From Tetrapyrgos nigripes (taxonomy: Eukaryota; Basidiomycota; Agaricomycetes; Agaricales; Campanellaceae), in NCBI GenBank assembly GCA_013368315.1, contig JAACJM010000291.1:41934-105933 (forward strand): 64,000 nucleotides of DNA, in the 5' to 3' direction. Numbering within the stretch: position 1 is the stretch's first letter; each line of letters starts with the position of its first letter. This document shows, piece by piece, positions 10,636-22,991 of this stretch. Both the position numbers and the translations under genes were made by a program. Under the pieces are notes generated by a model. It searched no databases. It had not been told where the DNA came from and saw nothing but the letters and a program-made list of their open reading frames with translations.

Positions 10636-12455
10636 ATGGATGCTTCACAGCACCGATGCCATCATGTTTCCAAGAAGACGCACAAACGGCCCTGTCCATG
10701 TCCTGACTTGGTCGAATCTGATTTGGACCCTCACCATTGCGCATCCTGTGGTCACCGTAGTCGCAATCATTTTTCTGACATATCTCCAAGTGCTGCCGAC
10801 AGTCCACCACGTTCTCAGCCCGAAGACACCGGGATCCAACAGCTCATCTCGAACAGTCTCTCTGATCAATCCAAAGCTTTCGTGGCCAACGCCAATGCTG
10901 AGATACGAAGAGGGCTTAAGGTTCCGCCCAACGGCAGTCCCCATACCTCGTTAGGCATACGTAAATCGAGTGCTAACAATACTGGAAAGCCGTAAGCTGT
11001 TTAACCGTTTCAGTGGAGTGTCGCTCAATCTTTTTGTACAATTTATACAGATCCTCAAACCTCAAGAAGGGCAAGAAGGTTAACGGTCTTGATGGACACG
11101 GAAAGTGAGTTCTCTGAGTTGTTTTTACATCTCAATGACACTCATTCCTTGCATCCTTTGCCAGACAAGCTGATGCTGCGTGGGTATTCAGATTCGTGTT
11201 TGCTGTGTTCTTACTCATACGGGTTTCAGACTCGATAAATTGTGCCAGGGAAAGCAGATAGCCGGTGTCATTTTAAATCCTCATGGTGTGAGGGCATTGG
11301 TGTGTCTATCTACACATCAATCTCTTTGTTCAGGAACTTTGTATTGCAATGATGTGGTCTCCACTCAACATCGATCATATTAAAGAGCTGGGGCTTGCTA
11401 TTGCTCCTCGAAAGGGAATTAACCTTGACCGCGCTCTCACCCATCCTACTCTCTCAGCCCTCCTACTCCAATGGTTCCCCTTTTTGTGAGATCTCTATGA
11501 GTCGGGCTCAACAGGAGATGATCAGGCACCCTGGGCCCTGTGTGCGCAATCATACAGGGTACTTGCAGTGTCTCTGATCAAGTTTCCAACTGCCCATGAC
11601 CTGTATGATAAACATACACTCCATACCAAAGGGTGGGAAAGGCAATGGGTTTACATTGGTGCGTTCCATTCCTGATCACTGTTGACCTATAATCAAGGGC
11701 TAACCCTTCTGATTTGTAGCTTCTCATGATCCAATCCCAAAGGATACTATTTCCAAATACTACAAGGGAGATCAAGAGGAGTTCGAGGAGCTGTGGAACA
11801 CCCTAGCGAAGCAGGAAGGGTGGCCCAATGGTCTGTTCTTATCTTTGCTTTTCCACTGTTAAAATCTTGATTCTCAAGATGAAGACGCTGACAAAGACGA
11901 TGACAAAGATGATGATGAAGGTGATGATGAAGGGGGTGATGAAGACGACGGTGATGAGAGCGAAGAGGAGGCCTCTGTTGAAGATAAGAGGAAACGTAAA
12001 GCCAGTGATGATTCAGGTACGTTCTCATCTCTACTGTCCCATCACTAGCGCAACCTCTGCTAACTATTTCATATGATCCCACAGGTGTCTCTGCCAAGAA
12101 ACTGTGTAGATTGCCCCGCTTCAACTCAGCGATCTCGGAATCCAGCTCTCTTAACAGAAAAGGTGTGTCATCGTTGTTGATATTTACAAAAATCTTAATC
12201 TAATGTCTTGTTCCTGTCAGCAGACCGTACAACTTCTCCTATTGAGACAAATGACCCCAAGTCAGGCAAGGCAAGTGGGAATGATAGTGACATCGAAGAA
12301 GTCTTTACTTCACTTTTACCCTCTTCCCTACATGTCCGGAAATGTTTGACCCATGGAACCCAGACCGCAAGTTCACGCTCTCGTAAATGCAAACACTCAT
12401 TATCTCTAACCAGCATGTTTATATTAACATCCTTTCGCATTGAACCACTCACGAT
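10636..12455 (+). CDS. Multi-exon gene of unknown function, Cys/His-rich start and acidic C-terminal part
   Basis: I do not recognise the family. A plausible first exon runs 10636-10992 and contains a Cys/His cluster (HRCHH, CPCP, HHCASCGHRSRNHF) that could bind zinc. A GTAAGC donor follows. Further likely exons lie near 11051-11101, 11230-11280, 11332-11486 (LNIDHIKELGLAIAPRKGIN), 11490-11660 (DDQAPWALCAQSYRVLAVSL), 11720-11830, 11870-12015 (a run of Asp/Glu/Lys), 12086-12165 and 12222-12400. A TGA at 11487 sits in frame between two well-conserved-looking stretches; it may be a real stop or lie in a short intron. The start is only 35 bp from the inverted-arm junction, and the 3' end is cut off by the hAT terminal repeat at 12456. 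It is probably partly decayed. Confidence 0.45.
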
Positions 12456-12479
12456 TAAGGCACCAACCGAATACAATTA

Positions 12480-13930
12480 ATTACTGATTTAATCGATTAC
12501 TCTCGATTAAAATTACCATTAAAATTACAGACCACTTGTAATCAGGTAGTAACCCATTATTAATGGGTAATTAATGGGATTATTACTGGGCCTTGCTGAG
12601 CATCTCTTCAGTGTTCGGTGCGCTCAGAGCATCACTGAAAGGCCGCAAAACACAGCCGCACGCTCAACCGGTTACGAGGCCTTTAGCCGAGTTAACTTAT
12701 GTCGTCTTCGCAACTTTTCCACGCCTGCAATTTCTATTGGCCAGTCTGTATGATGCCGACAACCGAACGAGGATGCCGTCGGCTTTTTGATCCGACCCAA
12801 GCTGTCGTCAACCATGAACAAACAATGACATAGCCCAAGTCGCATCGGATTTTCATATGTCCTTTCACCTTCACCCTACTACAGGCCTCGTAAATTGCCA
12901 TGCGAAGCAGTGGCATCTTTCCCCAGTCCGAAGTGACATACTTTGTTTGGTGCGGAGCTCGATCATAAACATGATGTAAGCTATGCCTCCTTTACTCCCT
13001 TCATCGTTGTTTCTGCGTGCGGCTTGGGTTTCCACAGGCAGAAACATCCCCCAATGGTCCTCAGAGTATATGGGATGCAGGAAAGCATTTGGGGAAAGAG
13101 TTTCAAGCAATTACACTCTCTATGACTGAAAGTACGTGTCTTCCATCTAATACCATTAACTTGCGATTTACTCGCTTTGGCTGTAGATTTTCTTCATTAG
13201 ATTATACTTTGTATGGATCCCGTATATACTCCTTACTTGTTTGATTAATTCTAAGTCAGTTTTCCCCTATCCCAGTAACAACTTTGCTACCCACAATGCT
13301 TGCTGGCAGCCGCACAGACCACCCAGGCGGAAGCAAATAACGACTCTGCCAAACTTACAAACATTGACGACGTGGACGGGTCTCATCTCTACTCTCAAAA
13401 CTTGCTGCCCAGTCATGGAAGAGCTCCTGCCTGCACCGAAAAAATGCTTTGATAGCGGTGCGTGTATTTTGTTGTTAACTTTTCCACACAAAATCATTAT
13501 TTACGCATCCATCCCAGCGCTCTATCCTGAGCGGCGACGTGCTGTTCTTTCACCGTCGTCTCGGGAGACTATTGGCTACAGAACAGCAACCTGGCTTCGG
13601 GATATCATCTGGTTGCATTTCTGGCCTCTCGTCCTATTGTATACTCTACTTGTATGCGATTTCCCTGCGTCTGCAGATCCTCAAGTGGATTTTTTTTCTT
13701 GGGTTGGAATGGACACTCGAGCGCTTGGTATCACCAGTCTCTACTGTTATTTGGTGGCCATACAACTCATCATAGGTGCGTTTTATTTTGCTTTCATGTA
13801 TACATGTATCTTACTGTCACCTTTTAGTTCAAATCATTCAACCACAACGACTCAAATTACACCAGCTTCTCCAACGAAAAAACTTTCGGTACCATCAATC
13901 CCATATATCCCATATGTGACGGCGTCTATA
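12480..13930 (+). other. hAT 5' subterminal DNA and unassigned upstream exons
   Basis: The first ~120 bp is AT-rich and carries small palindromes (CCCATTATTAATGGG). Beyond that are short open stretches bounded by plausible introns, for example one after the CACAG at about 13036 and another after TTTTAG near 13828. They may be 5' exons of the hAT transposase or of a separate element gene. I recognise no domain before the ubiquitin-like segment at about 13948. Confidence 0.3.
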
Positions 13931-13947
13931 CGAACGCGTTGTATTGT

Positions 13948-14260
13948 CAAATGCGAAGACGGTGTTTGTTGAAGGTGTTGGTAACCGTACTGTACCATAC
14001 TGTGAGTTTTCTAACCTCATTTTGCAATCAACGAACTTATAACTAATTTTGTAGTGGCAACTAATGAGACTACAATACAGGATCTCAAGGACTGGCTCTC
14101 TTCGGGTAACAAGCCAAAGCTGCCTCATTGGATTTGGAAAACCGGTGCAATGCTCGTATATGGCAGTCGCTTTCGGCCGCTTAAGGATACCGAATCATTT
14201 GGTTCGCTACAGCTAGATTCCCTCTCGCATATTCGTGTCTGGGGGTTTACTCTTGGTGGA
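13948..14260 (+). other. Ubiquitin-like domain in the hAT gene, ending in Gly-Gly
   Basis: Joining 13948-14001 to 14055 across an intron (GTGAGT..TTGTAG) gives a continuous frame. It starts KTVFVEGVGNRTVPYL, a beta-hairpin like that at the start of ubiquitin. It goes on through TTIQDLKDWL (helix-like), MLVYGSRFRPLKDTESFG (the LVY/GR.L.D strand-loop of ubiquitin-like folds) and LDSLSHIRV, and ends in LGG at 14252-14260. After the Gly-Gly comes ADGSGDEG, then a basic RG-rich linker. The fold call comes from this motif order only. It lies upstream of the BED-like finger of the same element. Confidence 0.5.
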
Positions 14261-15899
14261 GCAGATGGTTCCGGTGACGAAGGTTTGTTTCATCTTTTAT
14301 TTCGGTACTATATACTCAAACACTGTACATTGCTATACATCTAGGCTCGGAGGCCGCAACCCAGGGCAAACGTAAAAGAACCACAGATAAACTGGACACA
14401 GCACTACAATTTGAACATGACGAGCCTACTCCAAAGAAATCACGGGGCCGCAAAGGTGGCCGAGCACGAGGTGGCGCCAGAGGAAGAGGACGAGGACGAG
14501 AAAAAGGTAGAGGTGGGAAGGGTACTACAAGTGGGGGGATCATTGATCAGGAGTCAGTACGATCAGTGATAAAGCACATCTTTCGCTTGACCTCAAAGCT
14601 GCCGGATTCCATCCCTTTAGCCGAGAGTGACAGCAAGCTATCGCTAGCAGCTTTAGTGATGACGCTGAAACCAAGTGGATGGCGTTCAACCAGCTCTTTG
14701 ATAGGGCTTTCGGTGAAGACACGCGGGATGATGCTGGTCGTTTACAGTATCTGACGAGGGGAATGCATGGGATGGATCTAGTCAACGCGTACTTGGCGCA
14801 GGTGGCGGAAAATCAGTTGGATGATCTGCCCCTGGAGCTAGTTCATGGGAAGCATCTGTTTGCGAGATGAGCTGTGTTTTTTTTCTTTCGTCGACACATC
14901 TAAAAGTTCCGCTGAACTGCAGAGTGATAGTGACAAGAACGATGAAGACCATTTTGATAATGGCCGTCGTCGTGCTGGCTCTGAGGAGACAGTCGACTCG
15001 TTTATGTTGGGATCGGATGGTGAAGAGATTGTGGTTGAGCAACCCCATGCTGGTCTGTCATCTAAGAAATTAGCCGGAGACAGTGTAGATGAAGAGGGCT
15101 CGGATGTGGAAATTATTGAAAAGGGGAAGGGAAAGGACAAGGGAAAGGGAAAGGAGAAGGAGAAGGCAAAAGTGCAAGCAGGTCAAAAAGGCAAACATCG
15201 ACAATCTGATGCAGTACATTTCATCTTATTATCTAATTACTATTTACTTTCTGACAATTCACTCTTCCAGCCACCAAAACTGGGACGGCTTAGTCGAAAT
15301 GATGGTGATATGGTCGTTAGCACTGAAAGCGAGTCGGATGGCGAGTCTGCTCTTCGGGGTGTCCAGCAAGCATCTGTCAGCTCAAGACGTGGTCCGAAAA
15401 GTGACACTCGGGATTACTGGTATGAGCCTCGACTCGTGAGGATCAAGGGAGAGTTGAAGTGGGAGTTTAAATGTAAACTCTGTCCATCGTAGGTGTTTCT
15501 TGCGTATATTCTAATTCAATAACTGATTTACAAACTTTTGTAGCCTTAAACCTACCTTTCGTCGTTTTTCAGCGACGGAGGGATGTACAGCTTTGATGAT
15601 GAGCGTCCCAAGCCAGCGCTTTCTAATCTTGCTGCTCATCTCACGAAGGATCATCCTGATCGAGGGACAGAGACAGAGAAGGACGACTTGCCCAAAATAT
15701 CCTCAGAGGCTGCGAGCGCAAGTCTCATGCGCAACTATATTGAGGCTGGTGTATTGAATCCTGCACTCGAGCCCACGAAAGAAGGATTCATCGATGTTTT
15801 TCCGGCGTGGGTCTTCGAGGACAGTCTACCCTTTACAATGGGCGAGAGTTCTGCACTGCGCCGTGTGTTTGCCTATCTCAAGGTGAAGTTCCCACTACG
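14055..15899 (+). pseudogene. hAT transposase, N-terminal half (interrupted)
   Basis: After the ubiquitin-like segment there is a basic stretch with repeated RG and GRGRG words (about 14440-14525), which may act as nuclear-localisation or AT-hook-like DNA binding. A region (FNQLFDRAFGEDTRDDAG, about 14680-14740) in another frame follows, so at least one frameshift is present. An acidic and then Lys/Gly-rich linker leads to a BED-like finger: CKLC at about 15474-15485, an intron to the CAG near 15571, and then HLTKDH at about 15636-15653. The frame then reads FEDSLPFTMGES, the usual start of the hAT RNase-H-like region, and stops at 15899 where the Plavaka element begins. Confidence 0.65.
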
Positions 15900-16061
15900 C
15901 ACCACAAAAATGTACAGAAGTAAACATACCCTTATACGGTCCGTTTTTGCATATATTCCTCGTATAAATAATGCCAGAATATATAAGTATTTATGACTAT
16001 CGCGTGGTTTATAGACGGTATGTAGACGGTATGTAGACGGTATACATTCCGCCGTTTTTTA

Positions 16062-16327
16062 GATGAGGAATATATGCGAAGATGAGGAATATATGCGAAA
16101 ACGAAGCATATATGCGAAAGTGATGCATATATACGAAGATGAGGAATATATGCGAAGACGAAGAATATATGCGAAGACGAGGAATATATGCGAAAGTGAG
16201 GTATATATTTGAAAAGGAAGCATATATGCAAAGGTGGAGCATACATCCAAAGATGAAGCATGTATTCTAAAGGGAGGAACATATCTGAAACCGAGGAACA
16301 TATCTCAAAGTGAAGCAAATTTCTCAA
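16062..16327 (+). repeat. 19-bp tandem repeat at the left Plavaka subterminus
   Basis: Fourteen contiguous 19-bp units with consensus close to GAYGARGMATATATGCGAA run from 16062 to 16327. Units near the left are nearly identical and those towards 16327 are more diverged. Just before it, an 11-bp word (TAGACGGTATG) is repeated three times at about 16011-16045. Subterminal repeats like these often bind the transposase. They create long false ORFs on the minus strand. Confidence 0.85.
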
Positions 16328-16672
16328 TAGGGCTTGCATAGGATAGCACAAGGATAGCACCAAAAGAAACCTTCCATTACAATCATCGGCACAAATACAA
16401 ACTTGCAGTACACTACATACACTACACTAATAGTACTATAATCTACAGTAGACAGAGGTACAATGACAACGGCATGATGAGCAACAGTGACAGCAAAGAA
16501 CTAAAGAGCAATGACAGAAGGAACGAGAATCTATGTGAAGGAATGATCTAAGAAAGAACGGTATGATGGTACTCGGATATGCATGGGAGTGGAGGCAATA
16601 ATTAGCAATAAACAGCAAAGCAGAGCAACTAACGAGAGAAAGAGAAAGAGAGTGCACAAGTCCAATACAAGT
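16328..16672 (+). other. Non-coding stretch inside the Plavaka element
   Basis: This lies between the 19-bp array and the stop of the DUF6698-like gene. I see only short simple-sequence stretches and the probable 3' untranslated region of the minus-strand gene. Confidence 0.4.
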
Positions 16673-18499
16673 CTAGGCGGCAAGGGTAGCAGTAGGGGCA
16701 ACAGTGTCATCGGCGGGAACAGCACCACCAGCAGCACCAGCGTCAGCTTCACCAGCAGCCGAGGCGGCGTCGTCATCCATGTCTTCATCCGAGTCGTCAT
16801 CCGAGTCATCATCGGCGTCCTGGAACTCTTTCTGGAGCCTAGCCATCTCGGAGTCGGGATTGAGCGGCTGGTTTGAGCGACTGTCTCCGAAAATCTGCCT
16901 GTAGAGAATATCAGAAAAACAATCACGTCGAGATAAAGACCACGTACTTTGTCCAAAAAGAAAGCAGGGACTTGCGCCATTTTTCGGAGGAATGAACGTT
17001 GATGACGTCGAGGATATGGTAGTAGAATTCTTCGAGGTTGAATGGACCGTCCTTAGCCCGCCATGACGCTTGGGAGCATAAGGCAAAGCGAGTCTGAAAG
17101 AAAAAGAAAAGAAACATTAGATACGAAACATAGAGAGAAAAAGACGTACTCCGGCTGCAAAGTAGGCGATGTGTTCTGGGGTTATGGACGTAATACCATG
17201 GATTGATGCGTTGCCGCCCCTTGTTGCCGTCTTGTTGCCCATGGCGGAGGTGGGGCACGTCATGATGGATTTACCGGTCTAGTAATCAGTGAGTAGGTGA
17301 GTAGAGAATAAAAGAGCGAGACGAACGCATAATAGTAGCGGTCCACGCAGGAGACCTTTGCGAAGCTTGGAGGAGTCGTAAAGTTTAACGTCGTAAAGGA
17401 ATGCGGGAAGGCTGCAAGTCTCAAGCGGTATCTTGTGCTTCTTGACGTCGCGAAGAACACTGCAGAGAAAGAATAATGAGAGGATAGCATAAGCGAGGAA
17501 GAAGTGGGCTCACGCTGCAGCCTTGTCACGCCCATCCGTCTGACGATACACCACGTCCATGTATGCGTGAGGAATGAGGCAGATCCGAGTCATCGGGTGA
17601 TTGACTCCACGGTCTTCTTTCTCCAGACAAGTCTGAAGGCTGGGTGCCTGGAAGTTGAAGTCGGGAAGGAGTTCGGAATTGATTTTCATTACCCAGGGAA
17701 GCCACTTGCAGATGTTGTCCTTGAGGTTGGTGGTGTCCGCATTACGAGCGGCCTTGAAGCCTTCCTTTATCTAGGCCAAGTAATTACAGTAAGTAAATAG
17801 CATATAGTGAGGCAAAACGGAAAACGCACCACTTTCTTGAAGTCGTCCACCGTCTCCGGGGAGCCAAATTCTACGCACTCGAGCAGCTGCTCACGAAACC
17901 AGGGGTACATCTTGACGAGTTTCTGATACGTCTCGATGTTGCGGAGACGTGTCTGGATTAAGCTGTGAAAAAAACGGCGTCAGACGGGTAACAATCCAAG
18001 ATAAATAAGACGCACTCTTCATCCTCATCGTCCTCTTCAGAAGCTGGTACTGGTTGCTCACCTGCAGCTTGAAGAAGCTGCTGCTTCTCGAAATCGAGAC
18101 CATCGACGATGACAGCTTCCGTTGAGTCCCAAAGGCCAATACTACGGGGCCAGTTAAGACCTATCTTCTGTATTTTCCGAGCTTTCTTGTAGCTTAAAAG
18201 TGTTTCAGACGACGGAAAAAAGAACGCGGAAAAGACCCATTGGAAACTCACCTTCGACGAACAGCCGTGGCTTCCTTGCGCACCGCCCGAGAGTACTCTT
18301 CGAATTTGCGCTTTCGGGTTGCCAGTGCCTCGTCCTCAGGAGTGGTTTGAACGACAGGTTGAGCGGCGGGTTGAGCAGTGGGTTGAGCAGTGGGCTGAAG
18401 AGCGGGCGCAGCAGCTGGTGCGGGTTGCACTGGTTGTAAGACTCTGGAAGCTGGTGCTTTAGCTACCAGAGTCTTTTTCGAGGCCGGTTTGCTGGACAT
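16673..18499 (-). CDS. DUF6698-like protein, cargo gene of the Plavaka element
   Basis: This multi-exon minus-strand gene starts at an ATG at 18497-18499 and ends at a TAG at 16673-16675. Exon 1 encodes a Lys/Ala/Pro/Gln-rich N-terminus and KRKFEEYSRAVRKEA, followed by a GTGAGT donor near 18252. Later exons read KIGLNWPRSIGLWDS, an acidic stretch, IETYQKLVKMYPWFREQLL, PAFLYDVKLYD, LRKGLLRGPLLL, NASIHGITSITPEHIAYFA and RFALCSQASWRAKDGPFNLE. It closes with FWTKYV and an Asp/Glu/Ala-rich tail. The order (gain-of-polymer linker, FLRG-like motif, RFALS..W motif, acidic tail) matches what I know of the basidiomycete DUF6698 family. Function is unknown. No break was found in the exons I could follow, so it may be expressible. 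Confidence 0.5.
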
Positions 18500-18663
18500 G
18501 GGGAAAAGCGAGATGATGGTTAGAGATAAAGAGGCGAGATGACGTTGAGGGCCGGGTCATAGGACGCGTTGTTTGTTTACGCCTTTGGTAATCAACAAAC
18601 ACGATATCTGCATCAGATCAGAACTTGTCCGCACTCATCAAGTCCAGGACGCCTCCAGCTCTT

Positions 18664-21600
18664 ATGCCAAAGTGCCACTGGTGTAAGAATAATTTCGACA
18701 CATCTCATGGCCTCAGACGTCACCAGGGAAAATGTTCCGTGAAGGATGCGATTGAAGTTAAAATATTTCGACAGGGTCTTGGAAAACGCGCTCACGAAGA
18801 ATCTGAAGAAGAAGAGTACGACGAGGGTGGCAGCAATGAAGGTGGTAGCGACGAGGGTGGCAGCTATAAGGGTGGGGAAGAGGATCATGGTGTAGTAGAT
18901 GTACAAGAGGAGGGTATAGAGGTAATTAAAAAATACATCTAATAAATTATATTCATTTTTATATGTTTCCCATTTATTTCAAAGGACGAAGGCAGTAGCA
19001 ACGAGGGTGGCAGCTACGAGGGTGGGGAAGAGGATCATGGTGTAGTAGATGTACAAGAGGAGGGTGTAGAGGTAATTAAAAAATACATCTAATAAATTTC
19101 ATTCATTTTGATATGTTTCCCATTTATTTCAAAGGACGACAATGAGCTTGTTGAGGAACCAGCTCAACGCATACGCCGTAAACCTCCTGCCCGATATCAG
19201 GATTTTGTAATATCCAACCAATCCGCTATTGTCAGAGGGATTCGAAGGCCTCGTTCTCGTTCTCCAATTCCTTCATCTATTCCTTCACAATCCCAAGAGG
19301 AACCAGAACCCTCGTCTCAGAATCTGGAGAGCTCTGATCCCATGGAGCCTGAGCTCATCTTCCGAACAGAACCCAATGACATCGGAATATTCCATGTTTT
19401 CAAACACCGTATGCCAAGTTTGAGTCACTGGCCCAACAATTTTTCTACCATACTCCTGGACTTGCCAGATACACCTCCTATAGCAATAAGAGCTGTGCAG
19501 GATGGTCTTGGTGTTGCAGATGCAGAGGTGGCTCCTTCCCAGGACTATGGTCCGTTCGAGAACTATACAACTTGGTCGCTCATCGACTGGGCAGGCCGTC
19601 AGCGTGATACCAGAAAAGAAGCCTTGAAGTCCTTGCAGCAAATCCTTCTAAACCCCAATTTCCTCATCTCTGATCTCGAGAACCTCAATATAGACTGCGA
19701 GTATGAGCGTCTACGCACGTACCAGCTTCCATCTATTCAAGATGATCCTTCCTTTCTCGTCGCTTCAGATGCTTGGACAAAAGACGAGTTGCTGATACCC
19801 ATGCCATGTACTGGTTGTGGTTGGACCAGTGAAGCAGATGCACCCAAATTGGTTGTGCGGAACTTTTGGCACCGAAGTATTATGGAGATCATCAAACTCA
19901 TGTTCTCAGGTCCTTCCTTCTTCGAGCTTCACCTCCAAAGCTGTAAATCATTCTACATTCCTCCTGGCAGTACAACACCTCAGCGATTTTATTATGAAGC
20001 CTGTGCCTCTGATCGTGCGCTGGAGTATGAGGAGGAGGTTTACAGCAAATTACCTCCACCTCCAGAAGGCGAGGAGAATATTGAACCAGTTGTTGTTTGG
20101 ATAATGGTCTGGTCAGACCAGACTCATCTTGCCCAATTTGGAACGGCCGAGCTGTGGCCTATCTATATGACTATCGGTAATCAGCCCAAGCATTTTAGGA
20201 TGAAGCGAGGTGTTCCAGCGGTTCATCATCTTGCATATATTCCTGGGGTATGTCATACCTTTACTTCTATACCTTTATGATGACTGAATAAGTGTAGCTC
20301 CCAGATATCATTCGCGAGGCCTATCATAAGGAGTATGGCAGGTATCCCACTGTGGAAGTCCTAAGGTTCCTCAAGCGCGAAATCATGCAAGCTGTTTGGA
20401 TGCTCCTTCTGGACGATGAATTTCTGGATGCTTATGTGCACGGACTCAAATGGAAGTGCGCGGACATGCTTCACCGGCGGCTGTACCCTCGGTTCTTTTC
20501 ATATGGTGCGGACTATAAGGAAAGGTAAGATATTTTTTATTTCCATATTTACACTGTGTGAATGACCTCATCTAGAATACTTCTCATTTGCATCAGATTC
20601 CTTGCTAGATGCCCTTGTGCTCGCTGTAAAGTGACCAAAGGTGAAATTGCAAGGCTTGGCATGAAATCTGATTACAAACTCCGTGAAAGCCAACGTCGAG
20701 AGGATTCTAATCGACACCAGGCCAAGATTGAGGCAGTCAGAGAGTCTATTTTTGTAAAGGGCACCTCAGTAGCAAGTACTTCTTTTGCAAACACTCTTGA
20801 TGATGAATCCCTGACACCCACTCGGGTAGGTCACTAATATATTACTCTGTGAAGAAAAGTACTCACTTTGTGTTACCAGAATGCTTTTTCAGCTCGTCTT
20901 CTGGATCATGGTTTTGACCATTTTGGGATGCATCCACCAGATAGACTGCATGACTGGGGAGGAAAGAATGAAGACATCTGCTGTGCAATCCTTGGAATTC
21001 TTGAATCCTCAAAAGATGACAGTGTTTTATACTACAATCGGCGATAAGCTATGTATTATTTGATTTACCAAGTAGAGACTCACCTATGAGTAGCTTCCGT
21101 TGGATTCCATCATTTGGTCGCTCGGTAATCAGACGGTTCAGTGGCCAGGTCTCTGAAATGCGCAAGTTTGCTGCTCGGGACTTTGAGAATGTAACCGTTG
21201 TGAGTACAAGAAACATTTCACAAAGTCAGCTGTTAATACTTCAAAAAGTGTTCACTTCCTGTTCTTGAGGGTCTCATACCCAATCAGGTCACTGAACACA
21301 TTGTTCTTGACCTTTATTTCACAATGTGTTCTTGGCAACTCCTCTCTGCATTCCGAGTACACACCGACTCGACACTCGAGTTCTTCAGGAGTGTTACAAC
21401 AGATCTCGGCAAGTGTTTGCGGAGATTTGCGAAGGAACACCAGAAGTATCAGGCTGCACAAGGGGACTTCGAGTCAAAGATGAAGCCATTCAACAATAGT
21501 ACAGTGAAGACACATAATATTGGAGATTTTGTAGGGGCTGTCAAGCGCTTTGGAACAGTGGACAGCTGGGACGGTAGTATTGTAAGTCCTCTTTGCACTA

Positions 21601-22991
21601 TATTCTTTACACTCTGGGCCTAATAGTACACAGTGTGAAAACCGTCATCAAGAAGCCAAGAAGTGGTTTGACCGTACACGAAAGCAGAATCCTGATGCCG
21701 AAATACCTCAACAGGAACAACATTCCCGAGCACTGGACAACATACGGCAACGGAAGGAGTCAGCAAAAATTGCAGTACCTTCAGACGAACATGAGCATCT
21801 ACCATTCATGGATCCAAAGCAGAAATATCATATGGCCACTGGGAAGAGGTTGTTCCTGGAGCTTGACAATGTGGAAGGATGGAGCAAAACTGATGTTGCA
21901 TTTGTGGTATGTTTGTATTAATTTCCTATATCAGCATTCATTCACCTTTTCAGAACTTTACCTGGAAGCTAAAGGTCCACATACTGCGCCTACTGCTTGG
22001 GGACAATTTCGGGATTCTTACTGATGACCTGGATTTGCTTTTCTTTGAAAGCAAGCGTCTTTATCGGCACAAGGTTGTCAGAATCAATCGAACCACATAT
22101 GATGGACGACGAGAGCAAGACTCCATCAATCCCCGTACCCATGCTGATATCATGGTACTTTCATCTCCAGGAAGTCATCATCCTTTTACTTATGGAAGAG
22201 TTGTTGGAGTGTTTCACGCCGTTGTTAATCTTCACCAGAGTCCTCGGTTTCAGGAAATCAGACAACGGCGAGTAGAGTTCCTTTGGGTTCGGTGGTATCA
22301 GTATGACTTGGAATTTCACTCTGGTTGGAAAGCAAAAAGGCTTCCGAGAGTCCATTTCTTGCATGGCACAGATCCCAGTGCCTTTGACTTCATCGACCCA
22401 GAAGATGTACTATGTGGCGTACATCTGATTCCTGCTTTTGAATATGAGGGTACCACAGATTATCTTCCGGCCAATTCCATTGCACGGCAACATGAGGCTG
22501 TCAATGAAGACGGTCTCATCAGGGTAGAGATTGATGACTGGCTTTACTACTACGTGAATATGTGAGGTTAATTCTCATGGTAACTTTGCAGCCAGCTAAT
22601 TTTTTTGTCCAGATTTTCAGATACAGACATGATGATGCTGTTTCTGGGTGGAGGCATTGGTCATAGGCATCTGTACCAATTCTTGGAATCTCTAAGGATT
22701 GATGCAGGACTCGACAAGCAAACACTTCCACGGTATGATTCTGAAGGAGATGAGGTGATGATTGATGGAATGGATGAAGATGAAGCTACAGAGTCAGAGC
22801 AGAGTGATATTGATGAGGAAGGTGATGATGATGAGCTCCAAGATGAATATGATAGAGAAGATGGTATTGAGGAGGAGGAGCATCGGCATGACCCAAAGGA
22901 AAATCAGGAGGCTGAGGATGATGATGGCAAATATGAAGTTGGGTGGGGCCCAGAAGATGAAGAGATAGTTTGGGATAATTCATTTGTATAG
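18664..22991 (+). CDS. Plavaka transposase
   Basis: Likely exons start 18664-18921, 18985-19071 and 19135-20247, with further exons to the TAG at 22989-22991. The N-terminus is a C2H2-type finger (CHWCKNNFDTSHGLRRHQGKC without its last residue fits C-x2-C-x8-H-x3-H spacing), followed by an acidic Gly-rich linker. The catalytic region shows WSDQTHLAQFG, with a candidate metal-binding Asp, and then LWPIYMTIGNQPKHFR. Next come CPCARCKVTKGEI, FGRSVIRRFSGQ and SEMRKFAARDFENV, all typical of Plavaka transposases. The C-terminal module has YDGRREQDSINPRTHADIMV, WVRWYQYDLE, SGWKAKRL and LFLGGGIGH, ending in a long acidic tail. Introns are 50-70 nt. One segment near 21020-21090 did not splice cleanly by eye, so I am not certain the gene is intact. 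Confidence 0.8.
18838..19136 (+). repeat. 150-bp tandem duplication containing an intron
   Basis: The stretch CGAGGGTGGCAGCTA..GTAATTAAAAAATACATC..TTTCAAAGGACGA occurs twice with a period of exactly 150 bp (marker ACGAGGGTGG at 18851 and 19001). Each unit has the end of an exon and one 63-bp intron (18922-18984 and 19072-19134). Because 150 is a multiple of three, the duplication adds an extra in-frame exon of 87 nt to the transposase linker. Confidence 0.85.

Noticed and set aside
16062..16327. CRISPR-like array
   Set aside because: Units are contiguous with no spacers, within a eukaryotic transposon.
15932..16363. Long minus-strand ORFs of repeated hydrophobic residues
   Set aside because: They are three frames of the 19-bp subterminal array.
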